From the NCBI RefSeq assembly GCF_000143415.4, contig NW_003314295.1, positions 1,057,038 to 1,121,037 on the forward strand: a DNA stretch of 64,000 nucleotides, read 5' to 3'. Of this stretch, positions 1-15,757 are shown piece by piece. The translations under genes were made by a program, and so were the position numbers. The notes under the pieces are model-generated. The model saw only the letters and a list, made by a program, of their open reading frames with translations. It searched no databases and was not told the DNA's origin. The DNA is from Selaginella moellendorffii (taxonomy: Eukaryota; Streptophyta; Lycopodiopsida; Selaginellales; Selaginellaceae). Position 1 is the stretch's first letter, and every line of letters begins with the position of its first letter.

Positions 1-501
1 CAAGTCGCTCGATCAATGTCGAGCGAATGATCTTATAGAGGATCGATCGATGTGTTCCAATCCGTGCTTTCCTTTAGTACTCTTTTTGATGTGTTCTTCT
101 CAGACTTGGCAAGAAGAGTTGCAATACATATGTATCAGAATCTCGGAAGAAATCGATAACACAACTAAGCATTATTTGTATGAGCATGCATATTGTCTTG
201 TACTCGACGGCTACGATGGCCTCACCTTAAACCCAATTCAAACTGGACGTATAGGATTTGCTGCAAAGATTTACAAAAGTGATGGATATATGGTAGCACA
301 AGCTCTAGGGCTTCAATTGGATATGGCGGCAATCTGATTTGCATCGATTGAGCAGCGGACACATTGAGATCGCGGTTCATCTTTTGGGTAGGGCATGGAT
401 GCGGGAATTACGCGGTAGAGAAGAACAGGGTCCAAGAAGTAACACACCAATGCGCAGTTAAAAAGAGAGCAAATTGTAGGGTTTTTGTGAGCGCCGGCTC
501 A
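1..501 (+). other. Left edge and upstream region of the symplekin gene; possible terminal exon of an unidentified gene
   Basis: A splice-acceptor-like TTCTCAG near 97-103 is followed by an open frame that runs to a TGA ending at 337. It could be the last exon (about 78 codons) of a plus-strand gene cut by the window edge. I recognise no family in the translation, and it could be chance. The stretch from 338 to 501 is the short upstream region and 5' UTR of the symplekin-like gene. Confidence 0.25.
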
Positions 502-3500
502 ATGGCAGCGATGATGGCGGTGCCTCCCGAGGCCCGCGAGCGCGCCGTGGCGCTCCTCCACGACGCCCAATTGCATCCCGACGCCGCGGCCAAGCTCGAT
601 TCTCTCCGGGAGCTCAGGGAGCTGGCGCTTCACAGGGAGCCGCGGCTTCTCCCGGAGCTCCTGCCCGTGCTGCTGGAGCTGCGCAACGATCGCGCCAGCG
701 CCATCCGCAACTTTCTTGTCGAGTGAGTTCCTCCTCTCCTGACCTAATCTAGCCGCGCGGCTCACAATGTAGGGTGATCTTTCTTGCTCCCAGGATCATC
801 GAGGAGGTCGGGCTCAGGCAAGTGGAGTATGTTCCGGTGATGATGCCAGTGCTCTTGACATTGCTCCGGGGCGAGCCGGCCTTTGCTCGGCGTGCTATCA
901 CTGCTGGTACCAATTTGTTTCGCCACACCTTGGAGTATGTCTTGTTGAAGGTATGGCTCCTGTTCTTGGTGAAACAGAAGAAGAGTTTCTGATGGTTTCT
1001 TGTGCTATTCTTTTTTCAGGGAATTTATACGAGGCAAGTGGATAAGTTCATGCAAGATTCTTGGATTTCAGTTCTTCAGTTCAAGGAGTTTGTGTATCCC
1101 TTTGCTCAGCAGGTATGGGAAGAAACGAGAGGTGTGTCTTGCGTTTTTCTGAAGTAAGTTTTTGTACTAGCATGGCAACGACGGGGTACGTTTGCACGCT
1201 GTGAAGTTTATCGAGACTGTGATTTTGCTCTTCACTCCAGACCCTAGTGGTCCTTCGCAGCCACCGCTACCTGATCGACTCGATGGTAGTACACATATTG
1301 AAATGTCGCAGTTACGGATTTTTTCTGGTGTTTTCGTTTCAGGAACGTCAAAAGGGATAAATGTGTCTTGGATAGTGTCTGGCCATCCACTCTTAGATGC
1401 CACAGCCATGGGTCAAGAGGCGAGCAAATCGTTGGGATTGTTGCTGAACCAGCTGCGGCAACCTGACGTTTCGGCTCTTCCGGGTCCCGTCGCCATTGTC
1501 ATCGTGAATAGGTACTTTAGTTTTCAAGCTTTCAAAACGTCAATTGAGTGGATTCTTATTTGGGAAGGGAATGAGCAGCTTGGCAGCCATTGCGAAACGA
1601 AGACCGTCGTTTTACGGACGCATCCTTCCTGTGTTACTTTCACTGGGACCAAGTTGTGAAGCGATCAAAGGTGGTCAAGTGGCCAGCGTGGTTACTGCCT
1701 TGAAGAATGCCTTTGTCCAGCTTCTAAAATGCACGTATCCTGCGGCAGCACCGGTATGCAGTTTTTATTGTCACTTCTTCCTTTGTAACTTCGTTATTCT
1801 TGGCAGTGGCGCGATCGTCTCACTTCGGCACTGCGCCAGATGAATGCCGGAGACGTTGCAGACTTGGCAGTCGAGAGAAGCAGCAGGGGTGGCGAGAGAG
1901 AGTCGAGAGAGTCGAGTTCCCGCTCCAACCGAGTAAAAGTGCCGAATAAGCCATTTCTTTTTCCTCCTGTAACGATGTGTGTATTTGTAGGAAGAGAGAC
2001 AGGATCCACGAAACAAGAGACCCCCACCGCAAGAAAATGGCAATGACGAAGAAAGCTATGGAAAACGCTTGCGGACTACTCCGCCGCCCCCGGTTCAGCA
2101 GCATTTTCACCCGGATGCACCCGGATACGCGAATGGAGCGGGTCTACCTCCCATACAGCAGATGATACAGATGTTTGAGGCACTTGCGGCCAAAGGAGAA
2201 ATCGCTTCGATCGATTTGCTCATGTCGAGGCTCCCTCCCGATACTCTGGCTGATGTCGTGATTGTCAACATGCAAAACCTTCCACCGTCTGTTCCGGCGG
2301 ACTTCATGGACAAGCCGCAGCTATTGCCGCCGCCTCCGCCGCCGCCACCTATCGAGCCCGTGGCTATGGATGGCAGGCGAGATCCACGAAGGGTGAGAAT
2401 GACTCTTTGCTACTTGATACTAAATCTCTACTTTTTTTTCTTTGGTGTAGGATCCCCGCCGTATGGATCCCCGTATGGATCCCCGTCGCTTACCATCACC
2501 AGGTCCTCCAATGGTGATACCAAAGCAGGAGGACTTACAGCAGCCAGGAGTGCCTCCTGTTTTCAGAACTGTGAAGGCAGAGCCCGTGTCTCCGCCTGTA
2601 ATGAACAGCAGGGATCCAAGAGCTTCCTTGAAAGCTACGTCCGTGAAAATGGAACCGACGTTTACGCACGTAAAGTCAGAGCCGGACGAGGATATGGGGA
2701 TTCGGACCATCTCAACGATGTATGGTGCACTGTATCCTTCTAGTGATGCCCTTGACGATAGACAAGAAGCAGGAGCTTCCGGGGCTGGTTTGTCCAGCTT
2801 CCTTCCTGTGGTGACGTTAAGTAATGAGCAACGGGCGACTCTTGGAAACTCTGCGTTGACACGCATATTAGAAGGAAGCAAAGCAGTCTCGGCCGCTGGG
2901 GGTGGTGGTTTGAGGATCGCGTTATTAGCGCGTCTGACTGCGCAGGCAAGTATTTCGTATTTCGTGAAAACTGTTGTAAACTAATCTACTTTTTTCCTTC
3001 AGTCGGCTGAGGCTTTGAATACTTTACAAAAGCACATACTTGCGGACTATGCGAATCATATGGTACGTAAGTGCAGATAAAAGTGATTGTAGTCACGTCT
3101 ATGTCTTTCAGGGTCATGAACTTGCGCTACACGTTTTCTATGAACTGTACCTGATGCACATAGCTGGTGGAGATAGTATAGAGAAATACGAAAACTTTTT
3201 TGTATCTTTGGTAAGCTTATATTCATGCAAGAAATTTGACAACGTTGTCTTCAAACAGAGCCAGGGGTTGAAAGATTCGCTACCTCCGTCAGACAAGTCT
3301 TTGAGCAAGCTGTTGTGCGAGATCCCGTTGTTTCCGGAGGGAGCATTTGCGCTCTTAGAAAGTCTTTGTAATCCGATCAATGAGCCCAATGGTGATCGCG
3401 TTACACAGGGCTTAAGCGCTTTGTGGAGTCTCATCTTGCAACGTCCGGCAGTTCGGGAGAGGTGTTTAAATATGGCTTTAGAGGTATTTTGTTTTTGGTG

Positions 3501-5544
3501 TTTTGGCCTGGAAGCGTCCGTGACCATCGTTTTCATTTTGCAGTGCGCTGTTCACGAGGTCGATGACGCTCGAACAAAGGCCATTCGTTTGGTAAGCTTC
3601 CAAGTAAATATCATGTCACGAATTGAACTTTGGGTGCCTTCAGGTTGCAAATAAACTGTACCCTGTGACCTTCATTTCACAAAAAATTGAAGAGTTTGCC
3701 ACTAAAATGCTATTATCTGTTGTAAATGTCGGAGGACATAATGTAGACAGTGAAGCTCAGGAACGGAGCACGCTACAGGTGCTTCTGTTTTTTTGTAAAC
3801 ATGACTGGAATCTTAAAGGTGCTGTGTCTTTCGTAACAGGAAGTTGCTCCCGGCGATCAAGAAGCGAATGCAGCCGACGGCGGGGGAACCAAAGCGGAAG
3901 CCCAACGTTGTATGTCACTTTATTTTGCTCTTTGTACCAAGGTCAGTTATTTCATGTCCAGTGTCTGTTTATTACATGTAAACTTACCTGCAGAAACATG
4001 CTCTTTTGGGCGAGCTATTCAATGTATACGATCGAGCACCAAAGCCAGTTAAGCAAGCAATTCATCGGCAAATACCTGTTCTAGTCCGGACGGTCGGACA
4101 ATCTTCCCCAGAACTACTAAGTATCATCTCCGCTCCTCCACAGGGCTGCGAAAACTTGTTACTACAGGTAATGGATGACTCGCCGATCATGGCTGGCATT
4201 TTTTACGTTTTGCATGAATAGGTCCTACATGTTTTGACTGAAGGAACCACACCATCGCCGGAACTTATCAAAACGATAAAACAGCTCCACGAGACCAGGA
4301 TAAAGGTGACTGTCTGGAAATCAATCAGCTAGTTAAATATGTTCTTGTGCAGGACGCGGTATTTCTGATTCCAATCTTGTCGTCACTTTCAAAAGAAGAG
4401 GTTTGCTTGTGGCGAAGTTTTGTATCGCAAATTACTGACTGGGAAATGGTTCAGGTTCTTCCAATTTTTCCGCGATTGGTTGATCTACCACCGGACAAGT
4501 TTCAAGTTGCACTGGCGCGTATCTTGCAGGTAGGCTGTAGCGATTGATTGGCTTGGTTGGCATTTCATAAGCGTTGGAAATGGCAGGGCTCTGCGCACAC
4601 AGGTCCTGCTTTGACACCTGCCGAAGTGCTCATTGCTCTTCACGGTATAGATCAGCAACGTGATGCAGTTCCTTTGAAGAAGGTATTTGTTTCTTTTCTC
4701 CACCAGGAAGGTTACATATCTATGATTTTCAGGTCACGGAAGCTTGCTCGGCATGCTTGCAACAGCGAAATGTCTTCAATCAGGACGTTTTAGCGAAAGT
4801 CTTGAATCAGTTGGTAAGGCCTCTGGTTCGTATCTTCCATTACGTAACATTTTGGAAACTTGATCAGGTGGAACAAACACCTCTTCCAAAGCTGTTCATG
4901 CGAACTGTCATTCAAGCTGTTGGAACGTTTCGGTCTTTGGTATGGTTTTCCATGCGTTTACGTCATTGCCTGAAAATCTTCTACGTCCCGACAGGTGGGT
5001 TTCGTCATGGATATTCTACTCAGACTTGTCAACAAGCAGGTACTTCTCTCGCGTTCCTTCGCCTTCTTCTTCGAACGTGTTTAATTTAGTTTTCTTACTG
5101 GCATATCGCGTTCCCAGATCTGGAAGACTCCTCAATTATGGGTTGGATTCCTCAAGTGCGCGAGCGAAACCACACCGCATTCCTTTCGTGTCTTGCTACA
5201 GGTACTACTGTTATCACTCGCAATTGTAAATAACACGCTGATTCTTTTATTACGTGAAGCTTCCAACCGCGCAGCTCGAGAACGCTCTCGTGAAGCATCC
5301 AACGTTGAAAACGCCGTTGGCCGCGCATGCGAGCCAGCCGGGTGTCCGGTCCTCTGTTCCCAGGTAAGAAAAGGAAAAAATCTTCTCTTTTTGGTTTAAA
5401 CTTTCGATCTAGACTTTCGGTCTAACTTTTGTCGGTGTGTCTCGAAGGTCGTCGCTGGTATTGCTTGGAGTGATCCAGGACGACGTAACAGCGGTCGAGG
5501 CGGCTAGTGCGCCATCATCGTCAGGGAATGCTCCACAACAGTGA
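502..5544 (+). CDS. Symplekin/Pta1-like pre-mRNA 3'-end processing scaffold (multi-exon)
   Basis: Symplekin is a HEAT-repeat scaffold of the nuclear cleavage and polyadenylation complex; the Arabidopsis relatives include ESP4. The ATG at 502 opens MAAMMAVPPEARERAVALL, followed by N-terminal helical repeats. A low-complexity hinge follows, with a polyproline run near 2325-2350 and DPRR repeats near 2445-2490. More helical repeats follow, then a symplekin C-terminal region containing GELFNVYDRAPKPVKQAIHR (about 4007-4065). About 20 or more introns of 45-80 nt interrupt it; for example, the first junction joins LVE to IIEEVG at about 718/794. The last exon ends SSSGNAPQQ with TGA at 5542-5544. 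Exon boundaries were set by reading splice sites by eye, so small exons may be off by a few bases. The family call rests on the repeat architecture and C-terminal block and is fairly secure. Confidence 0.85.
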
Positions 5545-5975
5545 AAGGGAGGACACGCTCGTTCACACGCACACGGACTTCAAACCAGGCACTCAATTTT
5601 GTTGATAAAATCTTTAATGCGAATATACTACGTCCCATCCAGCCGTGCGTATCCGACGGCGGTCAGCGGCCGTGCATTAAATATCTGCCATTAGGGCATG
5701 GCGCCAGGCTGACCTGGCAACGTGTTTTTTTGCCCTTTCCACCAAAATATATATTTTCTGATACCCCTTTTGTAGGGTTAGGGTTTCTAGGGTTTGCGTG
5801 ACGAAGACGAGTAGCAGCGAGTAGCGAAGCAGCAGTAGCGCGGACGAGCAGTGAACAGCGAGCACTGAGGAGTGATTTCTCTGCGCAGCGGTGCAGGGAT
5901 TGTGAATCGAGCGATCAATTGGATTGCAAGTCTGGCTCATACCGAGCAGCGATCGGTGGCGCATTCGATCGAGCT
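5545..5975 (+). promoter_or_regulatory. Upstream region and 5' UTR of a PP2C gene with telo-boxes
   Basis: No coding signal is visible. TAGGGTT is repeated three times at 5773-5795 (reverse complement of the plant telo-box AAACCCTA), about 190 bp before the ATG at 5976. Confidence 0.5.
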
Positions 5976-7414
5976 ATGGCGGCAGGGGCAGACATATCAC
6001 AGCCTGTGGGGGCGCTGGAGCAGCTCCCTGCTGGAGGAGGGGCGGCCGGCGCATCCAGCGATCCCATTGCGAAGCCGCCCAAGCCGGTGTACACGGCCAC
6101 AATTACAGCGTGCCTGACGGCCACTACCACCACTACCACCGCCAGTGTGGGGAGCGCCGGGGCGGGATCTACGGTTTGCAAGTGCGTGAGCACGGTGAGG
6201 TTAGCTATGTCGGAAGTGGTAAGTTTCTCTCGAGCAAATGGGTCTATGGTTTCTTAGAATTGCCGCTCTTTGGTTTTTTCCTTCTTTGCGGCTTGCTCGT
6301 AAGGTGGAGGAGACTTCTGACCAGAAGGAGGAGGAGATCGCCATCTTCGTGCCGATGATCCGGTCTGGGGAATGGACTGATATTGGGGGGCGGGGACTTA
6401 TGGAAGACGCGCATGTTAGAGTGGACGATTTGGGGCCTATGGGCGATGCTTCTGGGGCGTTCTATGGAGTGAGTTTCTTCGCTTTCGTTTGTTCTTGCTA
6501 TTCGGTGTGCTCATTTTCCTTGGTTTTGTTTTCTGGGATGTAGGTGTTTGATGGTCACTGTGGCAAAGATGCCGCACTGTTCGTAAGGGAGCACCTCCTT
6601 GGATACATTCTGAGAGACGTGTCCTTCCCTGCGTGCTTGGAGGATGCTGTACGTCATGGCTTTTATCAGACAGACCACGCGTTCGCTGAGGCCTGCCTTC
6701 TAGACGAGCAGCTGCAATCTGGAACCACTGCTCTCACTGCTTTCGTGATTGGAAGGTTCGCCGCGTTTTTTTCCTTTTTCTTTTCTCTCCAGAGGCTTCC
6801 AGATGTTTAGTTCCTGACACGCGTACCACTTTTCTTTTTGTTTTTTTTCTTCTTTTCTTCCTGGCAGGAGACTTCTAGTTGCGAATGTGGGCGACTCCAG
6901 AGCTGTGCTGTCAAGACGAGGCAAGGCCGTGGAGATGTCACGGGACCACAAGCCGGTGGTGGAGCGGACAAGGATAGAAGCCTTGGGTGGCTTCGTCGAC
7001 GATGGCTACCTCAACGGCCAGCTCGCGGTGGCCCGAGCTCTGGGGGACTGGCATATGAAGGACTTGAAGGTCGGGGGTCCGCTCATCTCGGAGCCGGAGC
7101 TCCGCCAGGCCATCCTCACCGAGGAGGACGAGTTCCTCATCATCGGCTGCGACGGGCTTTGGGACGTTTTCACGAGCCAGAACGCCATCGATCTGGCCAG
7201 GAAGGAGCTGCAGCAGCACAACGATCCGGACCTGTGCTCCAAGCAGCTGGTGGCGGAGGCGCTGCGGCGCAACACGAGCGACAACTTGACGGTGGTGACG
7301 GTGTGCTTCCACGCCGACTGCCCGCCCCGGCTCTCGTCGGACACGAGAATACGCAGGAGCTTCTCGGCCGAGGGGTTGAAAAGCGTCCAGGATTTTTTAA
7401 ACAGGTGCTCTTGA
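5976..7414 (+). CDS. PP2C-family protein phosphatase (PPM-type Ser/Thr phosphatase)
   Basis: Predicted product is about 388 aa from four exons (5976-6218, 6304-6468, 6544-6755, 6868-7414), with introns of 75-112 nt. The Mn/Mg-dependent Ser/Thr phosphatase motifs appear in order: [20 protein letters not shown] (the usual DGHGG Asp is kept, the second Gly is Cys), [54 protein letters not shown] and [13 protein letters not shown]. The C-terminal [13 protein letters not shown] tail resembles the plant PP2C27/PP2C49-like group. The N-terminal 80 residues are Ala/Gly/Thr-rich and not conserved. It lacks the Trp that clade A PP2Cs use to contact ABA receptors, having [11 protein letters not shown] at that place, so it is not expected to be an ABA co-receptor. 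It is convergent with the squalene epoxidase gene. Confidence 0.9.
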
Positions 7415-7840
7415 GCCGGGGGGATAATGATGACAACCATGAAGAACAGGAGAACAGGGTGATAGAATTTCTCTTTTTTTTTTCTCTCGAGCTAGAAGAG
7501 ATGGAGGAGATAGAAGAACAGGAGGACAGGACGGGGAGGGACACTAACATACTTGAGGCAAACATGTATCATAGTTTCGAAGGTAGCATAGGGGGGAGAC
7601 TGGGAGTTTTTTCTTCTTTTTGGTTTCTACTACAATGGCTGATTTTTGGGGGAATAAGCGAGACAAGGGAGGAGCTCTTGGAGACGAAGAAAAAAAAAAG
7701 ATTGCCTCTTGTGTTGCGAGGAAGGAAGACTATGATTCTTGGGACGCATGGAAGCGGGATTGTCCTCAATAAAATGCGATGATTTTATACTTATAGAGCA
7801 TACGTCTTACATACCGTGCAACGTCGCGAGAAATGTTTTA
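7415..7840. other. Convergent 3' intergenic region between PP2C and squalene epoxidase
   Basis: Holds the 3' UTRs of both convergent genes: purine-rich GAAGA runs, a poly-T near 7471-7482 and a poly-A near 7689-7700. AATAAA at 7767-7772 could serve as the plus-strand polyadenylation signal. No gene seen. Confidence 0.5.
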
Positions 7841-9921
<2,081 letters not shown>

Positions 9922-10063
9922 GCATTCTAACCCTAGTTCTTCGCTTGACGTGGTCCAATCACTGCCCTAGAAGAGATTGCTTTGTCTTAAAAGTGCTCGG
10001 CATTTAAAGATTTGCCACGTCAGTGATAATTAGGGTTTGGGAATATTTCGGCTAGGGTTTAGC
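9922..10063. promoter_or_regulatory. 142-bp bidirectional promoter shared by squalene epoxidase and RH5
   Basis: Only 142 bp separate the two start codons. Within it are an inverted pair of ACGT-core boxes (TGACGTGG at 9946-9953 and CCACGTCA at 10015-10022), a CCAAT box at 9955-9959 and telo-box motifs on both flanks (9929-9936, 10031-10038, 10053-10060). No TATA box is obvious. Confidence 0.75.
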
Positions 10064-12455
<2,392 letters not shown>

Positions 12456-12485
12456 AGGATTTTTAAAAGAGCTAGCATATTCGCC

Positions 12486-12493
12486 TAGGGTTT
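12486..12493 (+). promoter_or_regulatory. Telo-box before the small membrane-anchored protein gene
   Basis: TAGGGTTT lies 32 bp before the ATG at 12526 and within 35 bp after the RH5 stop, so RH5 and this gene are packed head to tail with almost no spacer. Confidence 0.4.
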
Positions 12494-12525
12494 ATCGGGC
12501 ATCCTAGGGTTCTTGTGGAGGCGCG

Positions 12526-12935
12526 ATGGCGATGTCGACGTTCGTGATGACGCTGGCGGCGATCGGCGCCGCGTACGTGATGATGCGAGGCGACGTGGTG
12601 AAGTCCTCGGCGGTGCTGCGCAGGAATCTCAAGCAAGTCAAGACATGGCTGGAGGAGGATCTCCCTCACGAATCCTCCCAGGCTGCGAGGTAAGCCCGCC
12701 CTTCCCCCGATCGCAGCAAATTTCGATCATCCATCGCCTCTTTCGTCCCAATCCCGGGCATTCCAGTGATTCTTGGTAGCTCTTTCTTCGCAGGAGCATT
12801 GACGTCAAGCCCAAGCACATAGAAGAGCGGCCGATTTCGTCCATGCCAGTCGATCCACAGCCGCATTCTCACCAGCAGCCGCAGCCGCAGCAGCAAGCAA
12901 ATCCCCCAGATCAACAGAAGCAACAGCAAATGTGA
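12526..12935 (+). CDS. Small single-pass membrane protein with Gln/Pro-rich tail, unknown function
   Basis: Two exons (12526-12690 and 12794-12935) join across a 103-nt GTAAGC...TTCGCAG intron and give about 101 aa. The N-terminus (MAMSTFVMTLAAIGAAYVMM) is hydrophobic and looks like a signal anchor. It is followed by the basic amphipathic RRNLKQVKTWLEED and a Gln/Pro/His-rich disordered tail ending NPPDQQKQQQM. The layout suggests a small anchored organelle or endomembrane protein with a soluble tail, but I do not recognise the family. The clean splice phase and telo-box upstream support a real gene. Confidence 0.65.
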
Positions 12936-13648
12936 GAGACCGATTTTAGGGTTCTTCGCTATCAACGGCTCAGATAATAAGAATCACCGCCGTCCGCGTG
13001 TCCACGTGGACGACATCACTGGCTTATCGCAATCCATAGTGACAGGAGTGGTAATCGCGTCGCCACCTAAATCCAATCCGGATGGAGCGTCTCGCCGCCA
13101 TAGCCCGAATCAAATACTGCCATTCACATTCTGCCACGTGGTAGGAATATCCACAAGTGTTCCGCCAGCTAGGCTCGGCATTTTTTATACGTCGACCACA
13201 CAAACCCTCCTTTAAATTTTCCCTTCCTCTCCTTTTTTCGCCCTTTCTCTTCCGGCAAGAACTGAGATGTGCGTCTAGCGCCTTATCTTCTTCTTCTCTT
13301 ATCCGATTGGTTCTTCCATCTTGAAATATCTCTCGTCCTCTAGATTTCTTGACCCTCCATTGTCGGCGGTGGACGCATTGTAGCGCAGCACGAGCTAGGG
13401 TTTGCGTATCCGGTTTCGCGGTCGCGGATTTCTTCTCTAGGGCTCAGTGAGAACAATCCGTGAGGATTGTCAGCGCTACTGTAGATTTCTACGCCGCAAC
13501 CGCACTGCGCGGCGCCACTGTTGGAGGGGCGAGCTAAGCATCCAGGTACTTGAGAGAGATTCGCAGCTTTAAGGTCAATCCGGCGGGCAATGTGATGACG
13601 AGGAGGAGCTCGGCTTTCTGGATTTAAGCGAAGAAGAAGAGGAAGAAG
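12936..13648 (+). promoter_or_regulatory. Promoter and 5' UTR of the START-domain gene, with two perfect G-boxes
   Basis: Contains a 12-bp palindrome GTCCACGTGGAC at 13000-13011 and a second CCACGTGG at 13134-13141, both G-box cores for bZIP/bHLH factors. A telo-box TAGGGTTT is at 13396-13403. The region from about 13200 is pyrimidine-rich, typical of a plant 5' leader. No coding signal. Confidence 0.5.
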
Positions 13649-15263
13649 ATGGAGGAATTGGATAGCAAGGGCAATTTCTCCGTCCTGGGGAAGCCCGTGG
13701 TTCTGGAAACAATGGCAGATCTACTGGCCGCGATGATGCCAATTTGGGTCGCCATTGCGTTTGGCATCGTGTTGGGCTGGTCGTGGAAGCCTCGCTGGGC
13801 AAGCTTCCTCGTGTTTGGGCTGAGGAGCCGGACGAGGCTGCTGTGGAGCACGCCGCCAGGGCTGGGAGCGAGGCGGCTGTGGCTGGCCATCACGGCGGTC
13901 ACAGCTTGCTCGATGCTCAAGGAACTTTGGCTGAAATTCAGCGCCTGGAGGTGGCCCAGGACGGATTTTTCTGGCAAGGAGACGCAGTCAAGGTACTTCG
14001 GCTTGTTCCTTCTTTTCTTTCTCATAGCGAAGTTTTGTTGTTCCATCAGTTCATCTCCGGGTGACCAACAACAAGCCAACTGTGCCGTCTCCGACGAAGA
14101 TTTGAGAAAGTTTTTGCTGTTGCTCGAAGAGCGCGATGGAGGGCCGGCGTGGCAGATGATGATGGACCGTTCCACGACAGGCATGGCTTACCAAGCTTGG
14201 CGACGCGACCCTTCCGTAAGTGATTTCTCTTGGCTTTCTCTTTTCGTTTGTCTGATGTTCTTTCTTTCCTTGTCTCTAGAATGGCCCGACGCAATACAAG
14301 AGCAGAACCGTCATTGAGGGCATCACGCCGCAGCTCATGAGAGATTTTTTTTGGGACGACGAGTTCCGAGTGGAGTGGGACGATATGCTTCTCTCCGCGA
14401 AGACGCTCGACGAGTGTCCCGAGACCGGATACATGCTAGTACACTGGGTTAGAAAGGTACGGAAATCTCCTCGACTCGGGTGCCACAACTCAAACTTCTG
14501 CCATGCAGTTCCCATTTTTTTGTAAAGACCGTGAGTACACGATTGGGAGGCGCATTTGGGAGCACGGCAACACATACTACTGTTTACAAATGGTAAGCAT
14601 CATTTACCCATGGCAGCGTCGCTCACTCGCCAGCTTTGTTTTGTGGTTAACAGGGTGTCGAAACAGACAAGGTTCCCCGCAAAAACAAGCCACGACGTGT
14701 AGACGTGTTCTACTCGAGTTTCCGGATCCGTGCAGGTATAAAGTGGTAGTTTTTCTTCTTCTTTTTGTTTTGTATGACTCATGGACGTGTCATTCCTTGA
14801 ATTGGCAGTGGAGTCCCGGAAGGGCGATTCCCAGCTGACCGCGTGCGAGGTGCTGCTGTTCCACTCGGAAGAGATGGGAATCCAAAAAGATCTGGCGAAG
14901 CTAGGCGTCAGGCAGGGAATGTGGGGATGCGTCAAGGGCATGGAGCCTGGCGCTCACAGCTACTTGGCCTCCCGCAAGAGCGCCAAGCCCCTGTCGCGGC
15001 CGGCGCTCATGGCACAGATCACCACCAAGGTTCCGGCGTCCGTGTTTCGAGAGCTCGGGATCGCCGACACGACGCTGGAAGTCCAAGCCGGCAGCGGCAG
15101 TGCCGTGGAGGAGGTGTCGGCCGAGAACAAGAAAAACGTTTGGAGATGGATCATCCTGGGTGGCGCGGTGGCGCTGGCCTGCGGCGTGGACAGGGGCGCG
15201 GTGGGCAAGGTGTTACTGTTTGGGATCGCGAGGAGGCTGGGAAGGCTTGGGAGGAAGCTATAG
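13649..15263 (+). CDS. START-domain (lipid-transfer) membrane protein
   Basis: A plant START/Bet v1-fold protein, probably binding a lipid at a membrane. From the ATG at 13649 there are two N-terminal hydrophobic segments (MMPIWVAIAFGIVLGW and LGARRLWLAITAVTACSML). The START domain follows: DLRKFLLLLEERDGGPAWQ, then YKSRTVIEGITPQLMRDFFW, RVEWDDMLLSAKTLDECPET, GNTYYCLQM and DVFYSSFRIRA. A C-terminal hydrophobic helix (WRWIILGGAVALACGV) sits before the stop at 15261-15263. The first intron donor (phase 2, GTACTTCGG) near 13994 was chosen because the joined frame continues without a break. The architecture matches plant polyketide-cyclase/lipid-transport START proteins (At1g64720-like). The ligand cannot be told from sequence. 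It is convergent with the clade A PP2C gene. Confidence 0.8.
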
Positions 15264-15757
15264 GAGATGTGGAGAAGCGAGCGAGCGAGTGAGCGAGCGA
15301 CACACAGCATGGGCGATGGGTATTATCTTTTCTTCTTATCACAGCTTTGTTCTTCGTTGTCTCGAAGGCTGGAGGAATAAGTCGATTCATCAATCCAATG
15401 AGTCCAGCTGCATTGCATGGTTCTTTGAGATGAGATTCTTTTTTTTTTCTTATGATGAACACGAGAGGAATAATCTACTGCTACTTTTTTTTCCATAGAG
15501 GAATGGGCAATGGTTCTTTAGAGTCTAGACTTTTTTCCTCTCGCCTATCTATCCATCTCGATGAGGAAGAAAAGTAAAAAAGATGATTTTTTTTCTTGTA
15601 AAGAAAGGAAATTGGTCCTTGTTGGACTTTTTCCTTCCCAAAGTTACAAAGAAAAAATTTAAAAATTTGATCCGGTTTACAGCATGAAAAAGAAAAGAAC
15701 AAGCAAGCTTTTTTTCTTCTTTTTTGTGTTCTCGCTGGAAATGGTGTAGCTTCCATA
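15264..15757. other. Convergent 3' intergenic region
   Basis: 3' UTRs of the START gene and the clade A PP2C. A short GCGAGCGAGCGAGTGAGCGAG repeat at about 15275-15299 and several poly-T runs are visible. No gene seen. Confidence 0.45.
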
